Assembly (NCBI RefSeq): GCF_002007105.1
Contig: NZ_MVBC01000013.1
Span: 1 to 64,000 of the forward strand
Origin: Hymenobacter sp. CRA2
GTDB lineage: Bacteria > Bacteroidota > Bacteroidia > Cytophagales > Hymenobacteraceae
Direction: 5' to 3'
DNA: 64,000 nt
A program made the position numbers and the translations under genes. Of the stretch, positions 8,661 through 18,475 are shown piece by piece; within the stretch, counting starts at the first letter, position 1, and every line of letters starts with the position of its first letter. Under the pieces are notes generated by a model. That model was not told the DNA's origin. It searched no databases and saw only the letters and a list, made by a program, of their open reading frames with translations.

Positions 8661-11600
8661 ATGCGCAAACCATTACCATCGCGCTCCCCGGGCCGCTTTC
8701 CTTCCCTAGCCGCCGGGCTGCTGGCCGGTCTGAGCGTGACGCTGCCGCTGACGCCGGCGCAGGCCCAGATTGTGGCGGCCGGCTCGGGCAGCTACACCAC
8801 CGTCTTTCCGGGCACCGACGTAGCCGGGCGTAATGCCGTGCCGATGGGCACTAGTCCGCTGGTAAGTGGGGCAGCGGCCACCAAGCCGGTGCCCACCAAC
8901 GACTTCTGGTCGGCCAAGCTGCAGAAGAGCCACGTCGGTAACATCTTCAACTACCCCTCGGCCTACCGCACCGACCCGGCCGGCCTGGGGGTGAACCGCA
9001 TCACGCCCAACCAGGCCCCGCTCGACTACCGGCAGCCCAACAGCAACGTGATGGGCGTGCTGGTGGGCGTGCAGAACCTGAATGCCACCGCCGCCACCGT
9101 CTCGAACTTCTCGGACTGGACGGTGACCATGAACTGGCGCAGCGGCTCGAACGATTTCAGCGCCACGCTGGGCATGGGCATGCCCTTCACCTACTTCACC
9201 AAGGCCGCCGCCGACGTGGCCCAGGTGAAAGTGGCCCAGGGCACCGCGACGGTGAACGGCGAAATGCTGCTGGTGCTCAACACCTTCAACAACGCCGACT
9301 TCGTGGTGTACGCCCCGGCCGGCGCCACCTGGACGCTGGGCGCCGCCAATACCTACACCTCCACGCTCGGCGGCAAAACGTACTGGTCGATGGTGCACGT
9401 GCCGGACGTGAATACCTCGGCCGACCTGCTCACGCAGGCGCAGGCGTTCAAGAAGTTTGCCTACGTGTTTCCGGCCAATACCCAGGTGGCTTGGCAGTAC
9501 AACGAAACCTCGGCGGTGCTGACCTCCACGTTTACCGTCACGCCCGACCGGAAAGAAGGCACCGCCAACAACGTGGCGCAGGGGCTGCTGCCGCACCAGT
9601 GGGGCCATTTGGCGGCGGGTTCGGCCCAGCCCCAGGGCGCTACCTATCCCACGGTGCGCGGGGCGCTGAAGCTGCTCGACGGCAATGTGTTTTCGACGGC
9701 CAACACCTTCCGCGGGCTGCTGCCGACTTTGCCCTACCTGGCCAACTACAGCGCCGGCTTCAGCCCGGTGAAGCTGAACACCAAGGTGAAAGGCCTGCAG
9801 AACAGCGGCCTGGCCGAGTGGACCGACTCCTACAACGAGGGGCAGGACATGAACAAGCTGCTGCAAACCGCCCGCATTGCCCACGAAACCGGCAACGTGG
9901 AGGCACGCGACAAGCTGGTGGCCACCATCAAGACGCGGCTGGAAAACTGGCTGACGGCCAGCGCCGGCGAGAAGGCGTTCATCTTCTACTACAACAACAC
10001 CTGGAAAACGATGATCGGCTACCCGGCCGGCCACAACCAGGATTACAAGCTCAACGACCACCACTTCCACTGGGGCTACTTCATTCAGGCGGCCACGCTC
10101 ATCGAGCAGTACCAGCCGGGCTGGGCCGCGCAGTGGAAGCCCATGATCAGCCTGCTCATCCGCGACGCGGCCAACCCCAGCCGCACCGACGCAGACTTTC
10201 CCTTCCTGCGCAGCTTCGATCCCTACGCGGGCCACGCCTGGGCCGACGGCTTCGCCATGACCGGCGACATCAACACCGAGGAGCCGCAGGGCAACAACCA
10301 GGAATCGACGCCGGAGAGCATGCAGTTCAACTCGGCCCTGATCCACTGGGGCGCCATCACGGGCGACAAGGCCATCCGCGACCTGGGCATCTACCTCTAC
10401 ACCACCGAGCAGAGCGCGGCCGAGGAGTACTGGTTTGACACCCAGCGCCGCACCTTCCAGCCGAATTACCCCTACGCCAGCACCGGCCGCATCTGGGGCT
10501 CGGGCTACGACGCGGGCACCTGGTGGACCCAGGACGTGCGCGCCATGTACGGCATTCAGCTCTACCCCATCCACGGCGGCTCGTTTTACCTGGGCCGCGA
10601 CACCACCTACGTGCGCCGGCTCTGGAACGACATGGTGGCCAACACCGGCATCCTGCAGAACGAAGTCAACCCCAACCTCTGGCACGACGTGCTGTGGCAG
10701 TATTTGGCCTTTATCGACCCGGCCCGTGCTATCCGCCTTTATGACAACTACCCCAACCGCGGGCTGAAAACCGGCATTTCCGACGCGCAAACGTACTACT
10801 GGCTGCACGCCATGAACGCCCTGGGTGCCCTCGACGGGACCGTAACGGCCAACTCCCCGCTGGCGGCCGTGTTCCGCAGCCGGAGCGGCCAGAAAACCTA
10901 CGTGGCGCACAATTACGGCAGCACCGCTACCACCGTCACCTTCTCCGACGGCTACGTGCTCAACGTGCCCGCCCGCAAAACCGCCACCAGCCGCGACGTA
11001 ACCGTGAGCGGTACGCTGGCAGCTAATGCGGTGGAAGTCGTCACCGGCGGCAGCGTGACCTTGACGGCCTCGGTTAGCGGCGCGGGCGTGACGGGCGTGG
11101 AATTCTTCGACGGGCCGACTTCGCTGGGCCGCGTCAATGCCGCGCCATTTGTCAAGACGGCCAGCAGTCTGCCGGTGGGTATTCACACCTTCTACGCCAA
11201 GGTGTACGCCGGAACTTCGTTCAGCGTGACCAACCTGGTGAGCGTGCAGGTGGGCAAACAGGCCTCCTTCACCGGCACGCCCCAGGCCATTCCGGGCACC
11301 ATCGAGGCGGGCCGCTACGACACCTACCCCGGCGGCTCGGGCCAGGACATTGCTTACAGCGACGTTTCGGAGGGCAACCAGGCCACCTACGAGCCGGCGC
11401 CCACCCAGGCCTTCCGCCCCGACCAGGGCGTGGACGCCGTGCTGGACCCGGCCGAAGGCGCTACCGTGGGCTGGGTGGACGCGGGCGAGTGGCTGGAGTA
11501 CACGGTGAACGTGGCCCAGGCCGGCACCCACACCCTGAACCTGCGCTACGCCGCCGGCAACGCCGGCGGGGGCGGCCCCTTCTTCCTGAGCGTGGACGGC

Positions 11601-13421
11601 ACCCGCGTCAGCCCCGACCAAACCGTAACGACCACCAGCAACTGGGGCACCTGGGCCACCAAAACCATTACCGGCCTCAGCTTGCCCGCCGGGGAACACG
11701 TGCTGCGCCTGACCTTTACGCAGGGCGGGCTGAACGTCGGCCGCCTGGCCTTCACCTACACCGGCGCCGCCAACACGCCGCCCACCGTCAGCCTGACCTC
11801 GCCGGCCAACAACGCCAGCTTCACGGCCCCGGCCAGCATCACGATTTCGGCCAACGCGGCCGACGCCAACGGCACGGTGAGCAAAGTCGAGTTCTTCCAG
11901 GGCTCGACCAAACTGAGCGAGGATACCAGCAGCCCGTACAGCTTCACGTGGAGCAGCGTGGCCGCCGGTACCTATAGCATCACGGCTCGGGCAACGGATA
12001 ACGGCGGCGCTACGACCACCTCGTCGGCCGTGAGCGTGACGGTGAATCCGGGCGGGCCAACGGCGCAGGCTATTCCCGGCAAGATTGAGGCGGAAAGCTT
12101 CTCGGCCCAACAGGGCACCGATACGGAAGAAACCAGCGACACGGGCGGCGGGCGCAACGTAGACTGGTTTGAAACCGGCGACTGGCTGGATTACTACGTG
12201 AACGTGGCCCAGGCCGGCACTTACACCGTGGGGTTCCGGGTGGCTTCGGCCAACGGCGGCGCCACCTTCCAGCTGCGCAACAGCGGCGGTACGGTGCTGG
12301 GCAGCATCAACATCGGCAATACCGGCAACTGGCAGAACTGGCAGACCATCAGCACCAACGTGACGCTGCCGGCCGGCCCGCAGACCCTGCGCGTGTACGC
12401 CTCGGCTTCCACCGGCTGCAACCTCAACTGGCTCAACTTTGCCGCAGCTACTACTACCAACACGCCTCCGACCGTCAGCCTGACCTCGCCCAGCGCCGGC
12501 GCTTCGTTTACGGCCCCGGCCAGCATCACGATTTCCGCCAACGCGGCCGACGCCAACGGCACGGTCAGCAAGGTGGAATTCTTCCAAGGTTCGACCAAGC
12601 TCGGCGAGGACACCAGCAGTCCTTATTCCTTTACGTGGAGCAATGTGGCGGCTGGCTCGTACTCCATTACAGCCCGGGCTACCGACAACGCCGGGGCCAC
12701 GACGACCAGCAGCGCCGTGAATGTGACGGTGACCAGCAGCCCGAGCAGCGGCTACTGCGCCGTGGTAAGTGACTTCAGCTACGGAGCCGTGAGCAGCGGC
12801 GGCAACGTCACCTTCACCTTCCACCCGCTGGGCGCCACGGCCGGCGGCAGCCTGGCCATCATCTACCTGCGCGAAGGCAGCGCGGGCGGCTACCCCGGCT
12901 ACACCATGACCAAAAACGCGGCCGGCGACTTCACCTTCACCAAGGCCATTGCCACCGGTACCGTGACCAGCATCTACTTCACCTACCAGGTAGGCGCCGG
13001 CGGGCCGGAGCGCAACACGGCCGCTTCGCCCTTCAGCTACACGGTGGGGCAGTCGTGCAACCTGCAGGCCCGCATGGCGGGAGTGACCAGCTCCTCCGGC
13101 CAGGCCAGCGGCAGCGCCCCGGAACGTGCCCAGCGGCCTGGCGCCACCGAAGCAGCTGTAGCCAGCCCGCTGCAAGTGACTCCCAACCCGGCCTATGACC
13201 GCGCTACCATCCAGTTTGCCCTGGCTCCGGCCAGTGCCTATACCCTGGAAGTGCGCGACCTGAGCGGCCGGTTGGTCAGGACCTTCAGCGGCTCCGCGAC
13301 CGAAGCGGCGCGGGTGGTGGCCTTGGAAATGCCGCTGGAAACCCACCCGGCGGGCGTATACGTGCTGCACCTGCGCACGGGCGGCCAAACGCAGACGCAA
13401 CGCCTGGTACTGCTGCGCTGA
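8661..13421 (+). CDS. Secreted endo-beta-1,3-glucanase (GH81) with CBM6, CBM56 and T9SS sorting domain
   Basis: Probably cuts beta-1,3-glucans such as laminarin, curdlan or fungal wall glucan outside the cell. The 1586-residue chain begins with a signal peptide (to about residue 36). The GH81 catalytic domain covers about 45-720 with NDHHFHWGYF (Asp466) and GNNQESTPES (Glu548 and Glu552), the regions holding the catalytic acids. Then come an Ig-like domain (about 775-870), CBM6 (about 876-1035), an Ig-like repeat (1036-1130), a second CBM6 (1136-1260), a near-copy of the Ig-like repeat (1266-1355) and a CBM56-type beta-1,3-glucan-binding module (1361-1465). The T9SS type A sorting domain starts near VTPNPAYDRATIQF and ends QRLVLLR. 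It stands alone with its own terminator. Confidence 0.92.
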   Translation: MRKPLPSRSPGRFPSLAAGLLAGLSVTLPLTPAQAQIVAAGSGSYTTVFPGTDVAGRNAVPMGTSPLVSGAAATKPVPTNDFWSAKLQKSHVGNIFNYPSAYRTDPAGLGVNRITPNQAPLDYRQPNSNVMGVLVGVQNLNATAATVSNFSDWTVTMNWRSGSNDFSATLGMGMPFTYFTKAAADVAQVKVAQGTATVNGEMLLVLNTFNNADFVVYAPAGATWTLGAANTYTSTLGGKTYWSMVHVPDVNTSADLLTQAQAFKKFAYVFPANTQVAWQYNETSAVLTSTFTVTPDRKEGTANNVAQGLLPHQWGHLAAGSAQPQGATYPTVRGALKLLDGNVFSTANTFRGLLPTLPYLANYSAGFSPVKLNTKVKGLQNSGLAEWTDSYNEGQDMNKLLQTARIAHETGNVEARDKLVATIKTRLENWLTASAGEKAFIFYYNNTWKTMIGYPAGHNQDYKLNDHHFHWGYFIQAATLIEQYQPGWAAQWKPMISLLIRDAANPSRTDADFPFLRSFDPYAGHAWADGFAMTGDINTEEPQGNNQESTPESMQFNSALIHWGAITGDKAIRDLGIYLYTTEQSAAEEYWFDTQRRTFQPNYPYASTGRIWGSGYDAGTWWTQDVRAMYGIQLYPIHGGSFYLGRDTTYVRRLWNDMVANTGILQNEVNPNLWHDVLWQYLAFIDPARAIRLYDNYPNRGLKTGISDAQTYYWLHAMNALGALDGTVTANSPLAAVFRSRSGQKTYVAHNYGSTATTVTFSDGYVLNVPARKTATSRDVTVSGTLAANAVEVVTGGSVTLTASVSGAGVTGVEFFDGPTSLGRVNAAPFVKTASSLPVGIHTFYAKVYAGTSFSVTNLVSVQVGKQASFTGTPQAIPGTIEAGRYDTYPGGSGQDIAYSDVSEGNQATYEPAPTQAFRPDQGVDAVLDPAEGATVGWVDAGEWLEYTVNVAQAGTHTLNLRYAAGNAGGGGPFFLSVDGTRVSPDQTVTTTSNWGTWATKTITGLSLPAGEHVLRLTFTQGGLNVGRLAFTYTGAANTPPTVSLTSPANNASFTAPASITISANAADANGTVSKVEFFQGSTKLSEDTSSPYSFTWSSVAAGTYSITARATDNGGATTTSSAVSVTVNPGGPTAQAIPGKIEAESFSAQQGTDTEETSDTGGGRNVDWFETGDWLDYYVNVAQAGTYTVGFRVASANGGATFQLRNSGGTVLGSINIGNTGNWQNWQTISTNVTLPAGPQTLRVYASASTGCNLNWLNFAAATTTNTPPTVSLTSPSAGASFTAPASITISANAADANGTVSKVEFFQGSTKLGEDTSSPYSFTWSNVAAGSYSITARATDNAGATTTSSAVNVTVTSSPSSGYCAVVSDFSYGAVSSGGNVTFTFHPLGATAGGSLAIIYLREGSAGGYPGYTMTKNAAGDFTFTKAIATGTVTSIYFTYQVGAGGPERNTAASPFSYTVGQSCNLQARMAGVTSSSGQASGSAPERAQRPGATEAAVASPLQVTPNPAYDRATIQFALAPASAYTLEVRDLSGRLVRTFSGSATEAARVVALEMPLETHPAGVYVLHLRTGGQTQTQRLVLLR

Positions 13422-13463
13422 GCCAGCGCTGCGCCTGGCCTGAACGACACGTAGTTACTTGCC

Positions 13464-13498
13464 GAAAGCCCCCGAAACCAGCCGTTTCGGGGGCTTTT
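13464..13498 (+). terminator. Terminator of the GH81 gene
   Basis: Stem GAAAGCCCCCGAAAC paired with GTTTCGGGGGCTTTT around a five-base loop, with a short T-run, 43 bases after the stop codon. Confidence 0.8.
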
Positions 13499-13731
13499 AG
13501 GTTGCTGGCTTGTTTTTGATTCATGCCATTGCTGCCTCTTGCTGAGGCCCCAGCCAGCACAGGGCCCATGTCACCAGCGCCTGTTATTGTCTGATTCGTC
13601 AAAATGAGGCTTTCAGAACCACCGAATCAGAGGCCTGCTCCGGCCCGCAGACGATGTCATTGCTTACAGGGCTACCTCCGTTTCGAAAGCAAGCCCGTGA
13701 AAAGAGCTGCTGCTGCTTACCATACCCGGCG

Positions 13732-14798
13732 CTAAAGCTTCCGCACCGTGGCGTGCCCTTGGGCAAGCGGCTCGATGCACACCTGATAACACTCACCGGC
13801 GGCGCTGACTATCAGCTCGCCACCCTGATCGGCGGGCACGCTCAGGTACTGCGCATCGGGCGCCACGCCCTCGATGCGCGGACGGTCATCGAAAGTTTTG
13901 AGCGTGAAGACCAGCTGCGGCGGCCGGAATGCGCTGGCCCAGGTAATGCAGCGTGAAGCTGGTGCTCGGGAAGGGACCTTTAAATGTGAGTTCCTGGGTG
14001 CCGAAGGCGGGCGAGGCGTGCAGGTCGGACACCTGGCTCAGGTACCAACGCGTGGCCGCGGGGCGGAGCGCAATCGGCCTAAACCCGGGCTGGCGCTGCA
14101 CCACCGCTTCGGATTCGGCGGTTTCGCGCAGTAGTTGCTCGACGCGGAACCGGGCAAACTCTGCGGGAACAAACCGGAGCGGCAACGACACGACCTGGCG
14201 CTGCCGCAGCTGCTGCCCGGCCGGTACGCCCTGTTGCAGAATAGCTTGCTGGCTGAACGACGTAAGGTAGCGGCCGTCGGCGAAGTACTCCGGCGTGCGC
14301 GGACTGGGGGTAGTCGAGCTACCCAGGCGCGCCACAAAAAACACTTCCTAGTACTCTCTGTTGAGGCCGTAGAAAAAGTAGCCCACGTCCACGAACCAGC
14401 CCGGCTGGTACTGCGCTACGGCTTCGAGCGGCGGCAGGTCCGCTGCGGTTAGCTGCTGGTTGATGTGCCGCAGATTGGTTTGCACGTTGGCCTGCTCCAC
14501 TTCCTGCCGGCGCAGGGCAATGGGGCGGACGTAGTCGAAGTACCGCGCCAGCGCGGCGGGCTCCCGGCGCAGGCTCAGCGCCACGCGGCGCAGCAGCTCG
14601 GCCTCGCGGCGCGAGAGTTTGTCGTCGGCGGCGCTCAGAAACAGCCGGACGTGGCGGCTTGGGTCAGTGAGCAGCAGGTGCATCCGCGTGTACTGCTTCG
14701 TCGCCCAGAAGCCGGGGGGTGCCCGGCTCTTCGGCGTAGAGCAGGTCGGGCGCGACGGGCTCGTAGTCTACTTCACGCCTTCGAACTTCCTTTTCCAG
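13732..14798 (-). pseudogene. Multiply broken gene of unknown family
   Basis: Reading leftward, coding sense begins near 14798 (LEKEVRRREVDYEPVAPD), shifts frame near the C-run around 14717, and continues as QYTRMHLLLTDPSRHVRLF through SRREAELLRRVALSLRREP to GYFFYGLNREY. It then meets an in-frame TAG at 14348-14350 and resumes in the same frame as EVFFVARLGSSTTPSP. It shifts again near 13930 and ends QVCIEPLAQGHATVRKL with a stop at 13732. The rebuilt protein would have roughly 340 residues and no signal peptide that I can see. Three lesions and the missing start make this a true pseudogene. I do not recognise the family. Confidence 0.65.
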
Positions 14799-15127
14799 AC
14801 ACTCTCAGCCGGATCCGTTTTCGTTCGCCAAGAAACCAGCTGTACCCAGTTTCATATCCGTCGAACGGTTCCCTTCAAACAGCCGCTTCTTCGTGGTTAC
14901 ATGCGCGCGCTGATTTCGACGGATGTACTAGATGCCTCAAACTTTAGTAAATTGCCCACTAAAATCTTAAAATAAGTCATTCTTTATATTTTGAATGACT
15001 TATTTTTTGTTCTGGTTAACCGATTCACTAGTGTCCATAGTGTAACGTTTTGGCGGTATAGATTTTCAATGAATATTGGCTTGTCACCTGTACACAACGG
15101 TCGGCGGGTTGACTTAACATCACTGCT
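14799..15127. other. AT-richer spacer before the glycan locus, with a hairpin
   Basis: About 330 bases whose AT content rises sharply after 14900. It holds a perfect 12-bp inverted repeat (14971-14982 with 14993-15004) followed by a T-rich tail, and the likely promoter zone of the glycosyltransferase at 15128. No gene is supported. Confidence 0.5.
14971..15009 (+). terminator. Hairpin with T-rich tail
   Basis: Arms AATAAGTCATTC and GAATGACTTATT are perfect complements around a 10-base AT-rich loop, followed by TTTT. It separates the pseudogene region from the glycan locus. No rightward gene ends here, so it may shield the locus or be part of its leader. Confidence 0.5.
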
Positions 15128-16318
15128 ATGTCCATTGTAGGCCCGTCGTTGCCCCACGCGGCGGCGCGAATTGCCTTTGTAAGTTCTTGTCCAGCAGTAT
15201 GGGGCGGTAGCGAGGAGCTGTGGGCCGCTACGGCTTTGTGGCTGCGGCGTGCGGGGCACACTGTTCGTACCTTTAAAACCACCGTCGACCCCAAGCACCA
15301 CAAAGTAGCGGAACTGCTGGCTGCTGGCTGTTCCGTGGACGACATCGATCCAGCACTGACCCTGCGCCAGCGGATGCTCAACCGCGTGCTGCCCTACCAG
15401 CGCCAGCATACGCGCCGCAGCTGCGGCGAACGGGTGCTGACGCGCGGCTTACGGGCCTTCGAGCCGCACTTGGTAGTAGTTTCGCAGGGCTCTAACTACG
15501 ACGGCATTGCCTTCGCGGAGGTGTGCCGCCAGCAGGGCCATGCCTATGTGCTGCTCTCGCAGAAAGCGGTGGACTTTTTTCTTCCGTTGTACTTCGAGCG
15601 GACATTGGCGCAGCGCGCGTACGCCACCGCCCGGCGCTGCTACTTCGTGGCGCGGCACAACATGGTGCTGACCGAGCAGCAGCTGGCAATGCGGCTGCCC
15701 GCGGCCGAGGTAGTAACCAACCCCTTTAACGTACCCTTTGAGGCCCTGCAGCCCTGGCCCGCGGCCGAGGCGGAGCAGGTACTGCACCTAGCCTGCGTGG
15801 CCCGCTTCGAAGTACTGGACAAAGGCCAGGACCTCTTGCTGCAAGTGCTCAGCCAGCCCCACTGGCGCGCGCGCGCCCTTCGCGTTACGCTGTTCGGTGC
15901 CGGTCACGACGAGCAGGCCCTGCGCGAAATGATTGACTTGCTGGACCTGCACGAGACGGTGCGCATCGGCGGGCACGTGCGCGACATCAGTGCTGTTTGG
16001 CGAAGCTACCACGCCCTGGTGCTGCCCTCGCGCAACGAAGGACTGCCCCTGGCTTTGGTCGAAGCCATGCTCTCAGGCCGGCCGGCCATTGCCGTCAGCG
16101 CCGGCGGCATGGCGGAGTTGCTGACCGACAACGTAACCGGCTTTCTGGCCGCCGCGCCCACGCCGCAGGCCCTGGAGGAAGCCCTGGAACGGGCCTGGAA
16201 TCAGCGCGCCCGCTGGCCCGAGCTGGGCCGGGAGGCTGCGCGGCGGGCCCGGGCCGCCATACCCGCCGACGCCGCCGCCCGGTTTGGGGAGCGGCTGCTG
16301 GCCGAAATAGCCGGCTAA
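15128..16318 (+). CDS. Glycosyltransferase family 4
   Basis: Probably a retaining GT-B enzyme adding a sugar to a lipid-linked glycan at the inner face of the cytoplasmic membrane. The 396-residue protein has an N-terminal acceptor half with FVSSCPAVWGGSEELW (about residues 18-33). The C-terminal donor half includes CVARFEVLDKGQDLLLQVL, GAGHDEQALREM, IGGHVRDI and the E-x7-E motif RNEGLPLALVEAMLSGRP, then NVTGFLA. It is the first gene of the locus; the GT2 follows after 32 bases. Donor and linkage cannot be told from sequence. Confidence 0.88.
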   Translation: MSIVGPSLPHAAARIAFVSSCPAVWGGSEELWAATALWLRRAGHTVRTFKTTVDPKHHKVAELLAAGCSVDDIDPALTLRQRMLNRVLPYQRQHTRRSCGERVLTRGLRAFEPHLVVVSQGSNYDGIAFAEVCRQQGHAYVLLSQKAVDFFLPLYFERTLAQRAYATARRCYFVARHNMVLTEQQLAMRLPAAEVVTNPFNVPFEALQPWPAAEAEQVLHLACVARFEVLDKGQDLLLQVLSQPHWRARALRVTLFGAGHDEQALREMIDLLDLHETVRIGGHVRDISAVWRSYHALVLPSRNEGLPLALVEAMLSGRPAIAVSAGGMAELLTDNVTGFLAAAPTPQALEEALERAWNQRARWPELGREAARRARAAIPADAAARFGERLLAEIAG

Positions 16319-16350
16319 ACTTTACTTCTACCTCGTTCTTCCGCCGCGCT

Positions 16351-17310
16351 TTGACTCCACCGTTAGTTTCCGTTATTATCCCTACTTACAACCGCGGGGC
16401 CTGGGTAGCCGCAGCCATTCGCAGTGCGCTGGCCCAATCCTACCCGTGCACCCAGATAATTGTCATCGACGACGGCTCGACGGACGACACGCGGACGCAG
16501 GTGGCAGCCTTCGAGGGAGTGGAATACTACTATCAAGCCAATGCCGGGCAAGCCGCCGCCCGCAACGCGGGGTTGCGCCACTGCATCGGAACGTATGTGG
16601 CCTCCCTGGACTCCGACGATACCTGGAGTCCGGATTTTCTGACGGCGGGCGTGGCCGCGATGCAGAAGCACGCCCTGGATTTCGTGTTTCTAAACTGGAC
16701 GGCTTCCAACGGACACAACGGCCTGGAGAGCTTTCTGCATTTGCCCGAACGGCGGCAACGTTACTGCGCCCAGTCGGACGCAGAGTGGTGGCTGCTGGAA
16801 GCAACGCAAACCCGGCAGCTGTTCATTGAAACCTGCCCCGCCCCGTCCTCGTCGCTGCTCCTGCGCCGGGCCGACCTGCCGCCAAGTGCCTGGAATGAGT
16901 CCATGCGCATTGCCGACGATTGGTGTCTGATGCTGGACTTGGTGCTGTCCCGCCCGCGCCGGGGCGCGTTTACCACGGTGGCGCACTGGCAAAAAACAGT
17001 GCACGGCGGTAATATCTACGACGGACGCGACCCGCTGGCAGTGATTCAGGAACTGGGATTCCACGATGAAAAGCAGTTGGTGACGCGCTTTCAGCACCAG
17101 CTGAAGGCCCCCGAGCGGGCCGTGTTTCGACAGCGGCTGGCCCGCAACAACTTCGAGTTTGCCTACCACAATTGGAAAGTCCGCAACCCCACACGCACGG
17201 TGGTACGGCACTTGACGTTAGCATTTGCGCTGGCGCCACTCATCATTTTTCGGCATTCGCTCAAGGGCTTGCTGGGCCACTTAAAGAAGCAGCAGTGGCT
17301 TACCCGTTAG
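16351..17310 (+). CDS. Glycosyltransferase family 2
   Basis: GT-A fold enzyme, likely inverting, using a nucleotide-sugar donor. Residues 1-100 show the family core: VSVIIPTYNRG, IIVIDDGSTDDT, ANAGQAAARNAGLRH and the metal-binding DSDD in VASLDSDDTW. The frame is open far upstream, but that part overlaps the preceding gene. The first sensible start is TTG at 16351, giving MTPPLVSVIIPTY and 319 residues; no ATG lies between the preceding stop and the fold, so a non-ATG start is needed. The C-terminal region near residue 290 is hydrophobic (LTLAFALAPLIIF), perhaps a membrane contact. It converges with the UbiA gene. Confidence 0.87.
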   Translation: MTPPLVSVIIPTYNRGAWVAAAIRSALAQSYPCTQIIVIDDGSTDDTRTQVAAFEGVEYYYQANAGQAAARNAGLRHCIGTYVASLDSDDTWSPDFLTAGVAAMQKHALDFVFLNWTASNGHNGLESFLHLPERRQRYCAQSDAEWWLLEATQTRQLFIETCPAPSSSLLLRRADLPPSAWNESMRIADDWCLMLDLVLSRPRRGAFTTVAHWQKTVHGGNIYDGRDPLAVIQELGFHDEKQLVTRFQHQLKAPERAVFRQRLARNNFEFAYHNWKVRNPTRTVVRHLTLAFALAPLIIFRHSLKGLLGHLKKQQWLTR

Positions 17311-17330
17311 GCGCGAAGTCGCGGCGCTTG

Positions 17331-18389
17331 TTACCGAGCGGAAAGTTTGTGAGCCAGCACCGAGGCCACCTGCGCCAAGCTGTGGGCGGTGTGCCAGAGG
17401 TGAGGGCCGAAGAGCAGCGCGTGCAGACCGAGCACGGCAAAGTCGGCGGAGTGCCGGGCGCCCAGCAACACCAGAAACGCCAGCGGGTAAAACACTTCGT
17501 AGTATTCGTTAAGCAGCGGCCGTTGCCGGGGCTGCCACTCCACCACCGCCAGCCGCACATTCCACACCCGCTGGCGAAACCACTCCAACGCCGCGTACCC
17601 CACCAGCAACCACCCCGGCAGCAGGGCCTGGCTCAGCCACAGCAACGCCCCAAAGCTCAGTACCTCAACGGGAAAGGCCAGGCCCTGCCCTACCATTCGG
17701 GCAACGGCCACCCCGCGGCGCTGCACGAAGGTGGCTACGCCGGCGTGAGCGTCGGCCGTAGCGTCGCTGAGCTGGTGCCCGATGATGTTGCGCACGCCGC
17801 TGGTCAGCGACCAGGCGCCCAAGGCCAGCAGCCAGCCTGCGGGCAGCGGGCGAGCTGCCCAGGCAGCGATGAGCGTGGCGGTAAGCAGTTGCGGAAAGAA
17901 ATGCGCCCCGGCGGCATCGGCCAGCAGGCCGGGCAGGCCCCGGGTTTTCAAGCGCACCGGCGGCACCGAGTACAGCGTGTAAACCACCCACGCCCCCAGG
18001 TAAAGCAGGCCCGCAGCGGGGCTCAGCTGCCAGAAGTACCAGCCGAAGCCCAGGCCGGGCCCGAGGCAGCCCGCAAAAGCCGCCGCGGCGAAAGTGCCCG
18101 ACCGTCCGGTCCAGCCGTTGGGCTTGCCAGCCGCCGCATCGTCGCGGCGGTCGGTCCAGTCGTTGATAAGGCTGACGTAGGCCGCACCCACCGCCAGGGC
18201 GGCCAGCAGCAGCAGCAACCGGGGCAGCAGCGCCCAGCCGGAGGCACCCACTACCCAGGCCGTGGCGTAGGCCGTGCCCAGCAGGGGCGAAAATTTGAAA
18301 GCCCACCACTCATTAGCGCGGGCCATGCGGACAAGGTTTGGGGCCATGGTAGCAGGAACTGCTTGATAGTTTCTGGTTCCCATTAGCAA
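17331..18389 (-). CDS. UbiA-family prenyltransferase
   Basis: Integral membrane enzyme that transfers a polyprenyl chain, or a phosphoribosyl group in the DPPR-synthase branch, to an acceptor. The 352-residue sequence has about eight membrane segments. The first Asp-rich motif is LINDWTDRRDDAAAGKPNG and the second is DATADAHAG. The YSVPPVRLKTRG loop is typical of the superfamily. It lies on the opposite strand between the GT2 and the ABC permease, converging with the first and diverging from the second with an 86-base gap. It may supply a lipid carrier or prenyl group to the locus. A later start at MAPNLVRM is also possible. Confidence 0.85.
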   Translation of the reverse strand: MLMGTRNYQAVPATMAPNLVRMARANEWWAFKFSPLLGTAYATAWVVGASGWALLPRLLLLLAALAVGAAYVSLINDWTDRRDDAAAGKPNGWTGRSGTFAAAAFAGCLGPGLGFGWYFWQLSPAAGLLYLGAWVVYTLYSVPPVRLKTRGLPGLLADAAGAHFFPQLLTATLIAAWAARPLPAGWLLALGAWSLTSGVRNIIGHQLSDATADAHAGVATFVQRRGVAVARMVGQGLAFPVEVLSFGALLWLSQALLPGWLLVGYAALEWFRQRVWNVRLAVVEWQPRQRPLLNEYYEVFYPLAFLVLLGARHSADFAVLGLHALLFGPHLWHTAHSLAQVASVLAHKLSAR

Positions 18390-18475
18390 ACCAGTATTGC
18401 GTTTCGCTTTTAGCCTGAATTAGTTATGAATCGATACCTCAAGAACAAGACCTTGGAAGCCCAAACGCTCAGCAA

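Noticed and set aside
8706-13400. A very long open frame antisense to the GH81 gene
   Set aside because: It mirrors the high-GC third positions of the sense gene, has His/Gly/Arg/Val-rich composition typical of such shadows and no family motif; the sense strand has clear domains.
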